Below, piece by piece: positions 55,248 to 63,611 of a stretch of 64,000 nt of DNA. A program made the position numbers and the translations under genes. The stretch's first letter is position 1, and the number at the start of each line of letters is the position of its first letter. Below the pieces are notes generated by a model. It was given only the letters and a program-made list of their open reading frames with translations. It was not told the origin of the DNA and ran no database searches. The stretch is from JAVDCA01 sp963819385 (GTDB lineage Bacteria > Pseudomonadota > Alphaproteobacteria > Rhizobiales > Xanthobacteraceae). The stretch is from positions 930,001 through 994,000 of the forward strand of contig CAWFVV010000002.1 in NCBI GenBank assembly GCA_963819385.1, given 5' to 3'.

Positions 55248-57336
55248 GCGCAGCGCGCGCCGCGATCCGTTCACGCGCCCCGGGGAAACGCCGATCGAAC
55301 CACGGCAGTCCTTCCTCGTGCAGCCACGCGGTCGCGACCAGCGCGGTGAGCAGCCAGGTCACCAGGTGATAGCGATCCCAATCCGCGTAGCAGATGCCGG
55401 TGCCGTGCTCGAGCAGGGTCCCGAGCGCGATCACGCGCAGCCATGGGTCGAAGCGCCGGCCGAAGCAGCCGACGCGCACCAGCGTCACGACCGCAGCCGC
55501 ATTGAGCGGGATCATGGCGTAGATGTTTCCGGGTCCCGACAGCCACCATGCGAGCTTCTTGATCGCCGCGATAACGTGATCGCTCGCAAGATGCAGGTGC
55601 AGAATGTCGGATACCGCCTTGAAGTACTCCGACGGCGGCATCACGAGGGTCTGCGGCTGGCTTACGTTGTCGGAGAACAGCACGGTCGAGTGTCCGAAGA
55701 CCCAATTGTGCAGCGGCGACACGCTCAACGCGGCAAAGCCCACAAGAATTGCCGCGGCGCGCGCGAACCTTCCCTGCCACAGCGACAACAGGATCGCGCC
55801 CGCGATCATCACGCCGGCGACGAGCGCCACGTTGGGCCGCACGAAGGTGCCGGCCGCAATCAGCAGCGCGCCGAAGAAGCCCGCGACTGCCGGCGGCGTC
55901 TTGGTTTCCTCCATCCGCGGGATCAGGGTCACGATCCCCGCCAGCAGCAGGATATAGCCGCACGAATCCGCAAAGCCGCGCGCCGCCCACTTCACGTAAT
56001 AGAGGAAGGCGGAGCCGAACAGCGCACCCACCGGCGTCGCCACGAAGCCGAGCACGATGACGGTCGCCCATTTCTCCGGCAGGAAGCGGCGAAAGAGCGC
56101 GAACACCAGGAACGGCAGCGCCAGCACGAGCGAGAGGTAGCCCAGATAGGTCTCGCCGAACACGATATGCTCGAGCGTTGCGAAATAGCGGAACCCGGGG
56201 GTGAAATAGTAAACCGGCTCGGCGCCGCGCAGCACGCCCGCGACGTCGCCCGACAGCAAAGCGCGCAGCATGATGCGCGCATAGCCCTCGTAGGTCATGC
56301 CGTCGTCGCCGGCATCGAGCGGGCGCAGCCCGCCGATGAAGTTGACGTCGTCGATGACCATGACGAGCAGGCTCAAGCCGATGAGGATCGCGGGCCAGAC
56401 GAGCTTGCGCGGCGCGACCCGCACCAGCAGCCCCAGGATGCCGACGACGCCGAACAGCGTCAGCGCATCGGCGAACAGGCCGCGCAGCCACACCGCCCAG
56501 TTGGGCTTGAGCCGCATCGCCAGCGGACGGTCGAGCTTGATCGCCACCGCATAGATGCGGCGTCCCGCGTCGGCCGGCGCGATCTCCCGGCATGCCATGT
56601 CGCGGTGGCTCAGCACGTCGAAGTGCTCGTTCGCGCCTTCCCACAGCACGTCGCCGCGCCAGCACAGCGTGCTGCCCGCGAAGGCCGCCGGGAAGCGGTA
56701 CATGACGTAAAGCGGAAACGTCATGTGGAAGCGATCGAACAGATTGAGCGAGTGGCGGTCGCGGCTGAAGCGCTCGATGTCGCTCGCGTTCGGCGACCAG
56801 TTGTAGACCAGCTCGTTGACGACGCCGAGGCGGGCCTGAACGAGATCGGAGAAGTCGATGCCGGTGACGCGCCGCGAATAGTTTCCGCGATCGAAGAACC
56901 CGTCGCTCGAAAAGCCGAAGCCGTCCTCGGCAGCGCTGCGGTCCGGCCGCCAGCAGCCACGGCTGGGATCGTTGCAGCGTTTCTCCGGCGGATATTGCGC
57001 CGCGAACGCCTTGTCGACGAAGTTGAACACCTCGCCCGGCAGGCCCGACGCCTTGGCGGCATTCGGACCCGGCAGAAAGACGTTATGCCCCTCGATGATG
57101 CGGGGCGCCGGCAGCAGCACGTGCGCCGCCGCAATCAGCGCCGCGAGACCCGCAGCCGCGACCCAGCGCGACGGCATCGTCTTGATCGCCCCGACGCAGA
57201 CCACCACGGCGGCCACGAGCAGGATGAAATAGTCGAAGCGATCATTGATCGGCAGCCCGATCGCCGCCACGACGATCGCCAGCACGGCGATCTTGCGGGC
57301 GACGCTGACGGATGCGGATGTCGGCTGTTCGGACAT
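55210..57336 (-). CDS. Large polytopic membrane protein, possible GT-C glycosyltransferase
   Basis: 708 residues. Three short helices (from KIAVLAIVVAAIGLPI) precede a soluble stretch of about 200 residues with four cysteines (RCNDPSRGCWRP, STLCWRGDVL, MACREIAP), then ten or more helices. The loop PLDAGDDGMTYEGYARIMLR after the fourth helix holds an acidic pair like the first periplasmic loop of GT-C enzymes, and YYFTPGFRYF follows. GT-C proteins use polyprenyl-phosphate sugars in the periplasm, such as the one the GT2 at 43415 may make. I do not recognise a named family; the assignment is tentative. Confidence 0.6.
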   Translation of the reverse strand: MSEQPTSASVSVARKIAVLAIVVAAIGLPINDRFDYFILLVAAVVVCVGAIKTMPSRWVAAAGLAALIAAAHVLLPAPRIIEGHNVFLPGPNAAKASGLPGEVFNFVDKAFAAQYPPEKRCNDPSRGCWRPDRSAAEDGFGFSSDGFFDRGNYSRRVTGIDFSDLVQARLGVVNELVYNWSPNASDIERFSRDRHSLNLFDRFHMTFPLYVMYRFPAAFAGSTLCWRGDVLWEGANEHFDVLSHRDMACREIAPADAGRRIYAVAIKLDRPLAMRLKPNWAVWLRGLFADALTLFGVVGILGLLVRVAPRKLVWPAILIGLSLLVMVIDDVNFIGGLRPLDAGDDGMTYEGYARIMLRALLSGDVAGVLRGAEPVYYFTPGFRYFATLEHIVFGETYLGYLSLVLALPFLVFALFRRFLPEKWATVIVLGFVATPVGALFGSAFLYYVKWAARGFADSCGYILLLAGIVTLIPRMEETKTPPAVAGFFGALLIAAGTFVRPNVALVAGVMIAGAILLSLWQGRFARAAAILVGFAALSVSPLHNWVFGHSTVLFSDNVSQPQTLVMPPSEYFKAVSDILHLHLASDHVIAAIKKLAWWLSGPGNIYAMIPLNAAAVVTLVRVGCFGRRFDPWLRVIALGTLLEHGTGICYADWDRYHLVTWLLTALVATAWLHEEGLPWFDRRFPGARERIAARAALRGSSAAPAPVR

Positions 57337-57467
57337 GGACCTCGACCCGGGCCACGGGCACGGTGCCCGCGCTTGTGCGTCATTTTCCGCCGCCCCGCAA
57401 CGATCTCGTCGGCCGCGCGGAACCCGGCTATGTTGCCGCCTCGACCATCCGGGAAGGACCTTGACCC

Positions 57468-58250
57468 ATGCTCTCCGACGCCGACCGCAAGAAGGCCGCC
57501 GATATCCTGATGGAGGCCGAGAAGACGCGCAAACAGGCGGTCCAGCTTTCCACCACCTGGCCGAATATCGCGATCGAGGACTCCTATGCGATCTCGACCG
57601 AGGTCGCGAACCGCAAGATCGCGGCCGGCGCCAAGCTGATCGGCCACAAGGTCGGCCTCACCTCCAAGGCGATGCAGCGCTCCTCGATGATCGACGAGCC
57701 CGATTACGGCCACCTGCTCGACGACATGATGATCGCCGACGGCGCGCGGATTCCGCACGCCAATTTCTGCCGCCCGCGGGTCGAGATCGAGCTCGCCTTC
57801 GTTCTCGGCAAGCCGCTCAAGGGGCCGGGTATCACGCTGCCGGACGTGCTGCGCGCGACCGAATACGTGGTGCCGTCGATCGAGATCGTCGACGCGCGCA
57901 TCCAGGACCAGCGTAAGATCTTCGACACGGTCGCCGACAACGGCGCCGCCGCCGGCATCGTGATCGGCGGGCGGCCGGTCGGGCCGCTCGACGTCGACCT
58001 GCGCTGGGTCGGCGGCATCATGTACAAGAATTCCGAGATCGAGGAGACCGGCGTCGCGGCCGGCGTGCTCGGTCATCCGGCGCTGGGCGTCGCCTGGCTC
58101 GCCAACAAGCTCGGGCAGCATGGCGTTACCCTGGAGCCGGGCCACCTCGTGCTCGCCGGCTCTTTCACCCGCGTGGTATTCGCCGGCAAGGGCGACACGC
58201 TGCACGCCGATTTCGGTGCGCTCGGCGGCGTCGCGGTGCAGTTCATCTGA
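57468..58250 (+). CDS. hpaH: 2-oxo-hept-4-ene-1,7-dioate hydratase
   Basis: A 260-residue fumarylacetoacetase-superfamily hydratase of the HpaH/MhpD type: AYAISTEV-like opening, KLIGHKVGLTSKAMQRSSMI, PDYGHLLDDMMIADGARIPH, RPRVEIELAFVLGKPL (acidic metal ligands), SIEIVDARI and AGSFTRVVFAGKGDTLHADF. It hydrates 2-oxohept-4-enedioate in homoprotocatechuate breakdown. GGAAGGA upstream supports ATG 57468. The aldolase HpaI gene follows after 102 bp that include a tandem repeat. The other hpa genes are absent from the window. Confidence 0.9.
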   Translation: MLSDADRKKAADILMEAEKTRKQAVQLSTTWPNIAIEDSYAISTEVANRKIAAGAKLIGHKVGLTSKAMQRSSMIDEPDYGHLLDDMMIADGARIPHANFCRPRVEIELAFVLGKPLKGPGITLPDVLRATEYVVPSIEIVDARIQDQRKIFDTVADNGAAAGIVIGGRPVGPLDVDLRWVGGIMYKNSEIEETGVAAGVLGHPALGVAWLANKLGQHGVTLEPGHLVLAGSFTRVVFAGKGDTLHADFGALGGVAVQFI

Positions 58251-58311
58251 ACCCTGAGGATCGCCTCATCTGAAGCCTGAGCATCGCCTCATCTGAAGCC
58301 TGAGGATGAAG
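58243..58311 (+). repeat. 23-bp tandem repeat, three copies, spanning the hpaH stop
   Basis: Three units beginning TCATCTGAA start at 58243, 58266 and 58289 (for example TCATCTGAAGCCTGAGCATC in the second). The first unit contains the last codons and TGA of hpaH, so the repeat grew out of the gene end. Units 1 and 2 differ at two positions; unit 3 diverges over its last bases. It lies 42 bp before hpaI. Confidence 0.85.
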
Positions 58312-58352
58312 CGACTCGATTACAAGAATTCGATCCAAGGGACTGGAACGCA

Positions 58353-59120
58353 ATGGATCTTCCCCGCAATGCTTTCAAGCACGCCATCGCCAAGGGCGAG
58401 CTGCAGATCGGCCTGTGGTGCAGCCTGTGCAGCCCGATCACGGCGGAGATCGTGTCGCACTCGGGCTTCGACTGGCTCCTTCTTGACACCGAGCATTCGC
58501 CCAACGAGGTGCCGGATGTTCTCGCGCAATTGCAGGCCTCGCAGGCGGGCACCGCCTCGGCAATCGTGCGGCCGGCTTGGAACGACATCGTGCTGATCAA
58601 GCGCTTCCTCGATATCGGCGCGCAAAGCCTGCTGATCCCGTTCGTGCAGACGCCCGAGGAGGCGCGCCGCGCCGTCGAGGCGACGCGCTATCCGCCCGGC
58701 GGCATTCGCGGCATCACGGGCAGCGGGCGCGCCAGCCGCTACGGCCGCGTGAAGGACTATCTCAAGAATGCCGGCCAGGAGATCTGCGTGCTGGTGCAGG
58801 TCGAGACGAAGAGCGCGCTCGACCAGATCGAGGCGATCGCCTCGGTCGACGGCATCGACGGCGTGTTCATCGGCCCGAACGACCTTGCCGCCTCGTTCGG
58901 CCACATCGGCAACTGGGGCCATCGCGACGTGCAGGCCGCGCTCGAGGACGCGGTGCGGCGGCTGAAGAAGATCGGCAAGCCTGCCGGCATCCTCACGCCC
59001 AACGAGGAGGAGGCCAAGCGCTTCATCCAATGGGGCTACACATTCGTCGCGGTCGGCGCCGATCTCGGCCTGCTGGCGCGCGGGGCCGATGCGTTGGCGC
59101 AGCGGTTCAAGAGCGGTTAG
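58353..59120 (+). CDS. hpaI: 4-hydroxy-2-oxoheptanedioate aldolase
   Basis: A 255-residue class II pyruvate aldolase: GELQIGLWCSLCSPITAEIV, FDWLLLDTEHSPNEVPDVL, AIVRPAWNDIVLIKRFLDIG, AQSLLIPFVQTPEEAR, GIRGITGSGRASRYGRV, VLVQVETKSALDQIEAIASV and DGVFIGPNDLAASFGHIG with the metal-binding Glu and Asp. It cleaves 4-hydroxy-2-oxoheptanedioate to pyruvate and succinic semialdehyde; relatives also act on 2-keto-3-deoxy sugar acids. It forms a pair with hpaH. Their position inside an LPS locus is unusual. Confidence 0.9.
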   Translation: MDLPRNAFKHAIAKGELQIGLWCSLCSPITAEIVSHSGFDWLLLDTEHSPNEVPDVLAQLQASQAGTASAIVRPAWNDIVLIKRFLDIGAQSLLIPFVQTPEEARRAVEATRYPPGGIRGITGSGRASRYGRVKDYLKNAGQEICVLVQVETKSALDQIEAIASVDGIDGVFIGPNDLAASFGHIGNWGHRDVQAALEDAVRRLKKIGKPAGILTPNEEEAKRFIQWGYTFVAVGADLGLLARGADALAQRFKSG

Positions 59121-59205
59121 TGAAGTTGGGGATCGCTGCGAGAACAGAGTTGCAAGAAAGCGCAAGAGGAAACTCAAGTTATCCCCGGAGTTATACATGG
59201 TTTGA

Positions 59206-59234
59206 TTGTGTAAGATTTTCGCAACAATTATACG
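59206..59234 (+). promoter_or_regulatory. Putative sigma-70-type promoter before the small basic protein
   Basis: TTGTGT (59206-59211) and TATACG (59229-59234) are separated by 17 bp in the most AT-rich part of this intergenic stretch, about 44 bp before the ATG at 59278. Matches are 4/6 to each consensus hexamer at best. Only spacing and position support it. Confidence 0.35.
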
Positions 59235-59277
59235 CAATGGTCGTTGTGTGGGTGTGCGTCAGAACGGAGTACCTGCG

Positions 59278-59568
59278 ATGACCATGCAGAATCTCGCCAC
59301 AGCGCGCTTTGTGCTGCAGTGCCTGCACGACGAGCTCGAGGAATACGACCGCTGCATCCCGGTCGCGCGCAATGTCCAGGTGGGCGATGTCGCCGATGCG
59401 TTGCTGACGGTGCTGAGCAATCGCGAGCTGCAACGGCTTGCCATGCCCAGGAAGGCGCGGACCGCGCTCACCCGCCGTCGGGTCCCGCGCGCAGCGCGTG
59501 CGGTCGCGGCGAAGCAGCAAGCCGCCCGTGCCGTTACGGCGAAACAGAAGCCGCACGTTTCCCGCTAA
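59278..59568 (+). CDS. Small protein with basic C-terminal tail, unknown function
   Basis: 96 residues. The first 60 form a likely alpha-helical domain (TARFVLQCLHDELEEYDRCI, VGDVADALLTVLSNRELQRL); the last 30 are almost only Arg, Lys and Ala (RKARTALTRRRVPRAARAVA and AAKQQAARAVTAKQK), like a histone-H1-type or nucleic-acid-binding tail. GGAG (59266-59269) is 8-9 nt before the ATG at 59278, so the frame open from 59206 is not needed. A promoter-like sequence lies upstream. Unrelated by sequence to its polysaccharide neighbours; I do not recognise the family. Confidence 0.65.
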   Translation: MTMQNLATARFVLQCLHDELEEYDRCIPVARNVQVGDVADALLTVLSNRELQRLAMPRKARTALTRRRVPRAARAVAAKQQAARAVTAKQKPHVSR

Positions 59569-59622
59569 CGCGAGCGGCCTTGCGTTGCGCAGCCAGTCTG
59601 GCCGCGACGCCAGACCTCCGCG

Positions 59623-61593
59623 TCACACCGCCTCTTTCCTGAAATCCGGCACTGCCTCGCGCAGCACGCGGTAGATCGAGCCGCGTTCCTCGCGCTTGAG
59701 CGCCTGCTCGAGTTCGCCGAGCCAGGCGCGCATGGTCTCCAACGACGGTGACACCGGCCGCGCCGCGACCACGCCCGGGATGCCGATCTCGGACACCGGC
59801 TCCTCGCGCGCGAACAGGATTTCGTTCAACCGTTCGCCCGGCCGGATGCCGGTGAAGACGATCTCGATGTCGCGGCCGGGTTCGAGGCCGGAGAGGCGGA
59901 TGATGCGCTCCGCAAGGTCGACGATCTTCACGGGCTGGCCCATGTTGAGCACGTAGACGGCGACGTCCGAGCGCGTCGGCCCGAGCGCATGGCTCGCCGC
60001 CGTGACGACGAGGTCGCAGGCTTCGCGGATGGTCATGAAGTAGCGCACCATCTCGGGATGCGTGACCGTGACGGGTCCGCCCGCCTCGATCTGCGCCTTG
60101 AATTTCGGCACCACCGAGCCGTTCGAGGCGAGCACGTTGCCAAAGCGCACCGCGATCAGCCGCATCGGCGGCTTGATGGGTTCCTTGGCGCCGCCGTCGG
60201 CGCGGCGCGTGAGGTCGGCGTCGAGCGCCTGGCAATACATCTCGGCGAAGCGCTTGGTGGCGCCGAGCACCGAGATCGGCTCGATCGCCTTGTCGGTCGA
60301 GATCATCACCATGGCGCGCGCGCCGGACGCGACCGCCGCATCCGCCACATTGACCGAGCCGAACACGTTGGTCTTGACGCCCTCGCCCCAGTCCCGCTCG
60401 AGGATCGGCACGTGCTTGAGCGCCGCGGCATGAAACAGGATGTCCGGCTTGAAGTCCTTGACCAGCCGCAGGATGCGGTCGCGGTCGCGGATGTCGGCGA
60501 TGCGGCCATCGATTACGGCGCTCGACTGCTTGGCGGCGAGCCCTTCGAGCACGGCGTGCAGCGCCGGCTCGGAATTCTCGATCACCAGCAGACGCGCGAC
60601 GCCGAAGGTGACCAGCCGATCGCAGATTTCCGCCCCGATCGAGCCGCCCCCGCCGGTGACAACCGCCGCGCCGCCGCGGATGAGCGCTTCGAGGCGGCCG
60701 TAATCGATCTTGGCGCTCGGCCGCAGCAGCAGGTCCTCGACATTGACGGGCGCCAACCGCAGCGCCTCGCCGCCCTCGTCGAGCGCCGGCAGCCGGCTGG
60801 TCGCGAGCCCAAGCCGGCGGGCACGCATCAGGATCGCCTCGGGATGGGCATCCGGCGCCAGCACGACCGGCGTCAGCACGAGGCGGGTCACGTTGATCCC
60901 GCGCGCCGCCAGATCGGCGACCGCGTGCTCGAGATCATCGAGGTCGCCGAGCACCGGGACGCCGCGGATCGCCTGGGCGCGGTCGTTGCGCGCGGGCGAC
61001 AGGATACCGACCGGCTGGATCTTGCTCACCGCCCCGCTCTCGATCGCGCGCAGCAGCACCTCGGCGTCGGCAGCGCGGCCGAGCACCAACGTCGGCACGG
61101 TCTCGGCCGTCTTGGCGTGATGCAGCGTGCGGGTGTAGCGGAAATAGCGATAGAGGACGCGCGACCCGGTCAGGAAGGCGATCTGCAGGAACCAGTAGAG
61201 CGCTATCGTGATCTTGCCGGAGAAGAAGTTGCCGAGCAGGTTCGGCGCGACCAGCACGTAGTCGACGACCAGCAGCGACACGGCGAGCACGCTCGCGGCG
61301 CGCACGATGTTCATCAGGTCGGGCAGCGACGTGAACCGCCATTTCGACTTGAACAGGCCGAAGATCGCGTAGACCACGCCCGCGTACGCGACGAAGGCCG
61401 GCAGCATGACGATCAGCACCGGCCAGCGCGCCGCGAGGCCCGCGGCCTCGAAGCGGATGTAGAAGCTCGCCAGGACCGCGACCGCGGTCACGATCAGGTC
61501 ATGCGCGAGGATCAGCCCCATGCGCGGGGTGAAGTTCGTGAGCCGGATCATCCGTGTGCTCGGTCGCCGGAAGAAGGCCGCCGCGTCATCCAT
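59623..61593 (-). CDS. wbpM: Membrane-bound nucleotide-sugar 4,6-dehydratase, WbpM/PglF type
   Basis: A 656-residue protein of full WbpM length. Four N-terminal helices (residues 25-145, e.g. LIVTAVAVLASFYIRF, YVLVAPNLLGNFFSG region) precede a Rossmann-like linker (VPTLVLGRAADAEVLLRAI) and the SDR dehydratase domain: VVTGGGGSIGAEICDRLV, FHAAALKHVPILERD, MISTDKAIEPISVLGATKRF with the catalytic STDKA and TKR region, and VRFGNVLASNGSVVPKF. It makes UDP-4-keto-6-deoxy-GlcNAc, the precursor of D-QuiNAc/D-FucNAc. It partners logically with the WbpL- and WbpV-like proteins at 53.3-55.2 kb. Confidence 0.9.
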   Translation of the reverse strand: MDDAAAFFRRPSTRMIRLTNFTPRMGLILAHDLIVTAVAVLASFYIRFEAAGLAARWPVLIVMLPAFVAYAGVVYAIFGLFKSKWRFTSLPDLMNIVRAASVLAVSLLVVDYVLVAPNLLGNFFSGKITIALYWFLQIAFLTGSRVLYRYFRYTRTLHHAKTAETVPTLVLGRAADAEVLLRAIESGAVSKIQPVGILSPARNDRAQAIRGVPVLGDLDDLEHAVADLAARGINVTRLVLTPVVLAPDAHPEAILMRARRLGLATSRLPALDEGGEALRLAPVNVEDLLLRPSAKIDYGRLEALIRGGAAVVTGGGGSIGAEICDRLVTFGVARLLVIENSEPALHAVLEGLAAKQSSAVIDGRIADIRDRDRILRLVKDFKPDILFHAAALKHVPILERDWGEGVKTNVFGSVNVADAAVASGARAMVMISTDKAIEPISVLGATKRFAEMYCQALDADLTRRADGGAKEPIKPPMRLIAVRFGNVLASNGSVVPKFKAQIEAGGPVTVTHPEMVRYFMTIREACDLVVTAASHALGPTRSDVAVYVLNMGQPVKIVDLAERIIRLSGLEPGRDIEIVFTGIRPGERLNEILFAREEPVSEIGIPGVVAARPVSPSLETMRAWLGELEQALKREERGSIYRVLREAVPDFRKEAV

Positions 61594-61659
61594 ATCGGCC
61601 TTTGGGCCATTGCGCTACGTGTCTTGGCACTGTGTGTCTTGGCGCTCCCCGTCATGGTG

Positions 61660-62769
61660 CTACCGTGCGGCTCCCTCTTCCGGCTCGCGCAGAAAACGCG
61701 AGGTCGCGCTCGGTGCCCCGCCCAATGCCTGGTCGACTGCGATCAAGACTTGCTGCGGCGTCAGCTCGTCGAGGCATTGCGCGCGGCTCTCCAGATGCCG
61801 ATCGCACCCTTCCTGCTGGCACGGCAGGCACGGCAACGGGTTCTGCACCAGCCACACGTTGTGGTGCCGCTGGATGGTTCCCGACGCCGCCCACGGCTCG
61901 GCCAATCCTTGCGCCGGCCACGGTCCCCACACGCGCGGATCGGTCGGGCCGAACAGCGCGACCGTCGGGCAGCCGCTCGCCGCCGCGAGGTGCGTGACCG
62001 ACGTATCGGGGCCGACATAGACGCGCGCACGCGACAACAGCGTGGCGATCTCCGGCCAGGACAGTCGGGCGTCGAGACGGTGGACCGCGGGCACGTCGCG
62101 CCACAGCGCGTCGAGATAGGTACCATCGGCGGGGCCCCCGGTCGCGACCACGCCGAGGCCGCGCGCCGTCAGCGCCCGCGCAAGCGCGCGCCATCCCTCG
62201 TGCGTCCACTGCTTGTAGCGGAACATCGGCGACGCATGAATGACCGCATAGGGCTCGGCGGCCGCGTGTTCGGGCGCGAGCGCACCCGCGGGCACCACGA
62301 CCTCGGCGGCCCGCGCGATGCCGAGCGCATCGGCGATGCGCAGCACCTCCTCGACCCGATGCATGCCGCCGCCCGCCGGCACGCTGCGCCCGAGCAGCAG
62401 CCGCTTGATCCGGTTGCCGGGCCACGTCGGCCCGATATGCGCCCGCCCGGCCAGCAGTGCGAAGGCGGTCGGGCGGTCGCCGCTCTGGGTGGAGATCGCG
62501 AGATGGTAGCGCTTGAGCAGGCCGGCCGCGCAGGCAAGGCTCTGCCCGAACGTCGGCCGCTCCGGCATCGCGATCACGCGATCGAGGTCGGGATTGCCGG
62601 CGAGGATGCCGGCCGTGTCGGCAAACACCAGCGCCTCGATGGTCGCATCCGGATAGGCCTGCCGCAGGCTGCGGATCAGCGGCGTCGTCAGCAGCACGTC
62701 GCCGAGCCGGCGCAGTGCCACTACGAGGATGCGCGCGCGCGGCGGCAGAATGAACGGGCGGGCGTTCAT
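61660..62769 (-). CDS. Glycosyltransferase family 9 (heptosyltransferase-like)
   Basis: A 369-residue GT9 protein: ARILVVALRRLGDVLLTTPL near residues 12-31, YAVIHASPMFRYKQWTHEGW, VVATGGPADGTYLDAL, and GPDTSVTHLAAASGCPTVAL followed by FGPTDPRVWGPWP, the ADP-heptose-binding region. A Cys-rich end (PLPCLPCQQEGCDRH) resembles the NPxxCxPC segment common in these enzymes. It likely adds heptose, or another sugar, to the LPS core or O-chain, which fits the heptose genes at 44.8-49.3 kb. ATG 62769 overlaps the upstream GT2 stop (ATGA); a longer reading frame upstream is not used. Confidence 0.88.
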   Translation of the reverse strand: MNARPFILPPRARILVVALRRLGDVLLTTPLIRSLRQAYPDATIEALVFADTAGILAGNPDLDRVIAMPERPTFGQSLACAAGLLKRYHLAISTQSGDRPTAFALLAGRAHIGPTWPGNRIKRLLLGRSVPAGGGMHRVEEVLRIADALGIARAAEVVVPAGALAPEHAAAEPYAVIHASPMFRYKQWTHEGWRALARALTARGLGVVATGGPADGTYLDALWRDVPAVHRLDARLSWPEIATLLSRARVYVGPDTSVTHLAAASGCPTVALFGPTDPRVWGPWPAQGLAEPWAASGTIQRHHNVWLVQNPLPCLPCQQEGCDRHLESRAQCLDELTPQQVLIAVDQALGGAPSATSRFLREPEEGAAR

Positions 62770-63611
62770 GCGTGCGCGATCGAGGCGCTCGTCTCCTCGA
62801 TCACCCGCGAAAGGCCCTGCTTGGCGCGCACGCGCGGGCTGTCGGTGACGTCGGCGAGCATTTGCTCGTTGTCGGCAAGCCGTCCGCGGTCCGCTTCCGC
62901 GTGCCACAGATGCACGACGCCGGTCGCGAAGCGGCCGTCCTTGCGCAGCACGCCGGCGCGGATCATGCGGATGAAGATATCGGAGTCCTCGCGGCCCCAG
63001 CCGCTGTAGGCGGCGTCGAACCCGTCGACCTTGTCGAGGTCGGCGCGCCAGAACGCCATGTTGCTGCCGCGCGCGCCGCGCCAGCGCCGCGCCTGCAAGC
63101 GGCGCAGCTTGCCGAGCGGCAGATCGAGCAACGGTGCGAAACGGTTGACGCGGCGGTGCGCACGCTCCGCAAGCCACTCGGCAAGCCGCCACTGCTCGGG
63201 CTCGAGGCCGACGCGCAGGATCCGCTCGGTCAACTCGTGCGACAGGAGGATGCGGTTGCCGGTAACGAACCAGCCGGGCTCGGCGAGCCGCCGATGCGCG
63301 GCGACGAAGTCCGAGCGCGTGATGCAATCGCCGTCGAGAAAGACGCAGTAGGCGCCCGTGCTCGCCCGGATCGCGCGATTGCGGATTTCGGCGAGCCGGA
63401 AGCCCTGATCGGCATGCCACACGTGCCGCAGCGGCACCGGCATGCGGGTCGCCCAGTCGCCGACAACGCGCGCAGTCGCGACGCCGGAGCCGTCATCCGC
63501 GACCAGCACCTCGAAATCGCGGTCGCTCTGGCGTGCGAGCGAGCGCAGCACCGCGGACAGGGCGTCCTCACGGTTGTAGGTCGCGACGATGACGGAGATC
63601 AGATCGGTCAT
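62766..63611 (-). CDS. Glycosyltransferase family 2 with C-terminal galactosyltransferase-like region
   Basis: 281 residues from ATG 63611, which overlaps the upstream gene's stop (ATGA). The N-terminal GT-A domain has LISVIVATYNREDALSAVLR, FEVLVADDGSG, RNRAIRASTGAYCVFLDGDC (DxD) and VTGNRILLSHEL; the C-terminal KVDGFDAAYSGWGREDSDIF corresponds to the GT7C-type segment of bacterial N-acetylgalactosaminyl/galactosyltransferases. Probably acts on the LPS core. In-frame ATG 63644 would add 11 residues overlapping the neighbour and is not preferred. Confidence 0.87.
   Translation of the reverse strand: MTDLISVIVATYNREDALSAVLRSLARQSDRDFEVLVADDGSGVATARVVGDWATRMPVPLRHVWHADQGFRLAEIRNRAIRASTGAYCVFLDGDCITRSDFVAAHRRLAEPGWFVTGNRILLSHELTERILRVGLEPEQWRLAEWLAERAHRRVNRFAPLLDLPLGKLRRLQARRWRGARGSNMAFWRADLDKVDGFDAAYSGWGREDSDIFIRMIRAGVLRKDGRFATGVVHLWHAEADRGRLADNEQMLADVTDSPRVRAKQGLSRVIEETSASIAHA

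Noticed and set aside
57468..59120. A complete aromatic-degradation operon
   Set aside because: Only hpaH and hpaI are present; neighbours on both sides are polysaccharide genes.
59989..63009. A 1006-codon plus-strand frame
   Set aside because: It lies opposite wbpM and the GT9 gene, is Arg/His-rich with no domain, and is typical antisense open frame in GC-rich DNA.
61660..63420. Extended 586-residue version of the GT9 protein
   Set aside because: The first 217 residues overlap the GT2 gene in another frame and have no GT9 character; ATG 62769 with its ATGA overlap is better.
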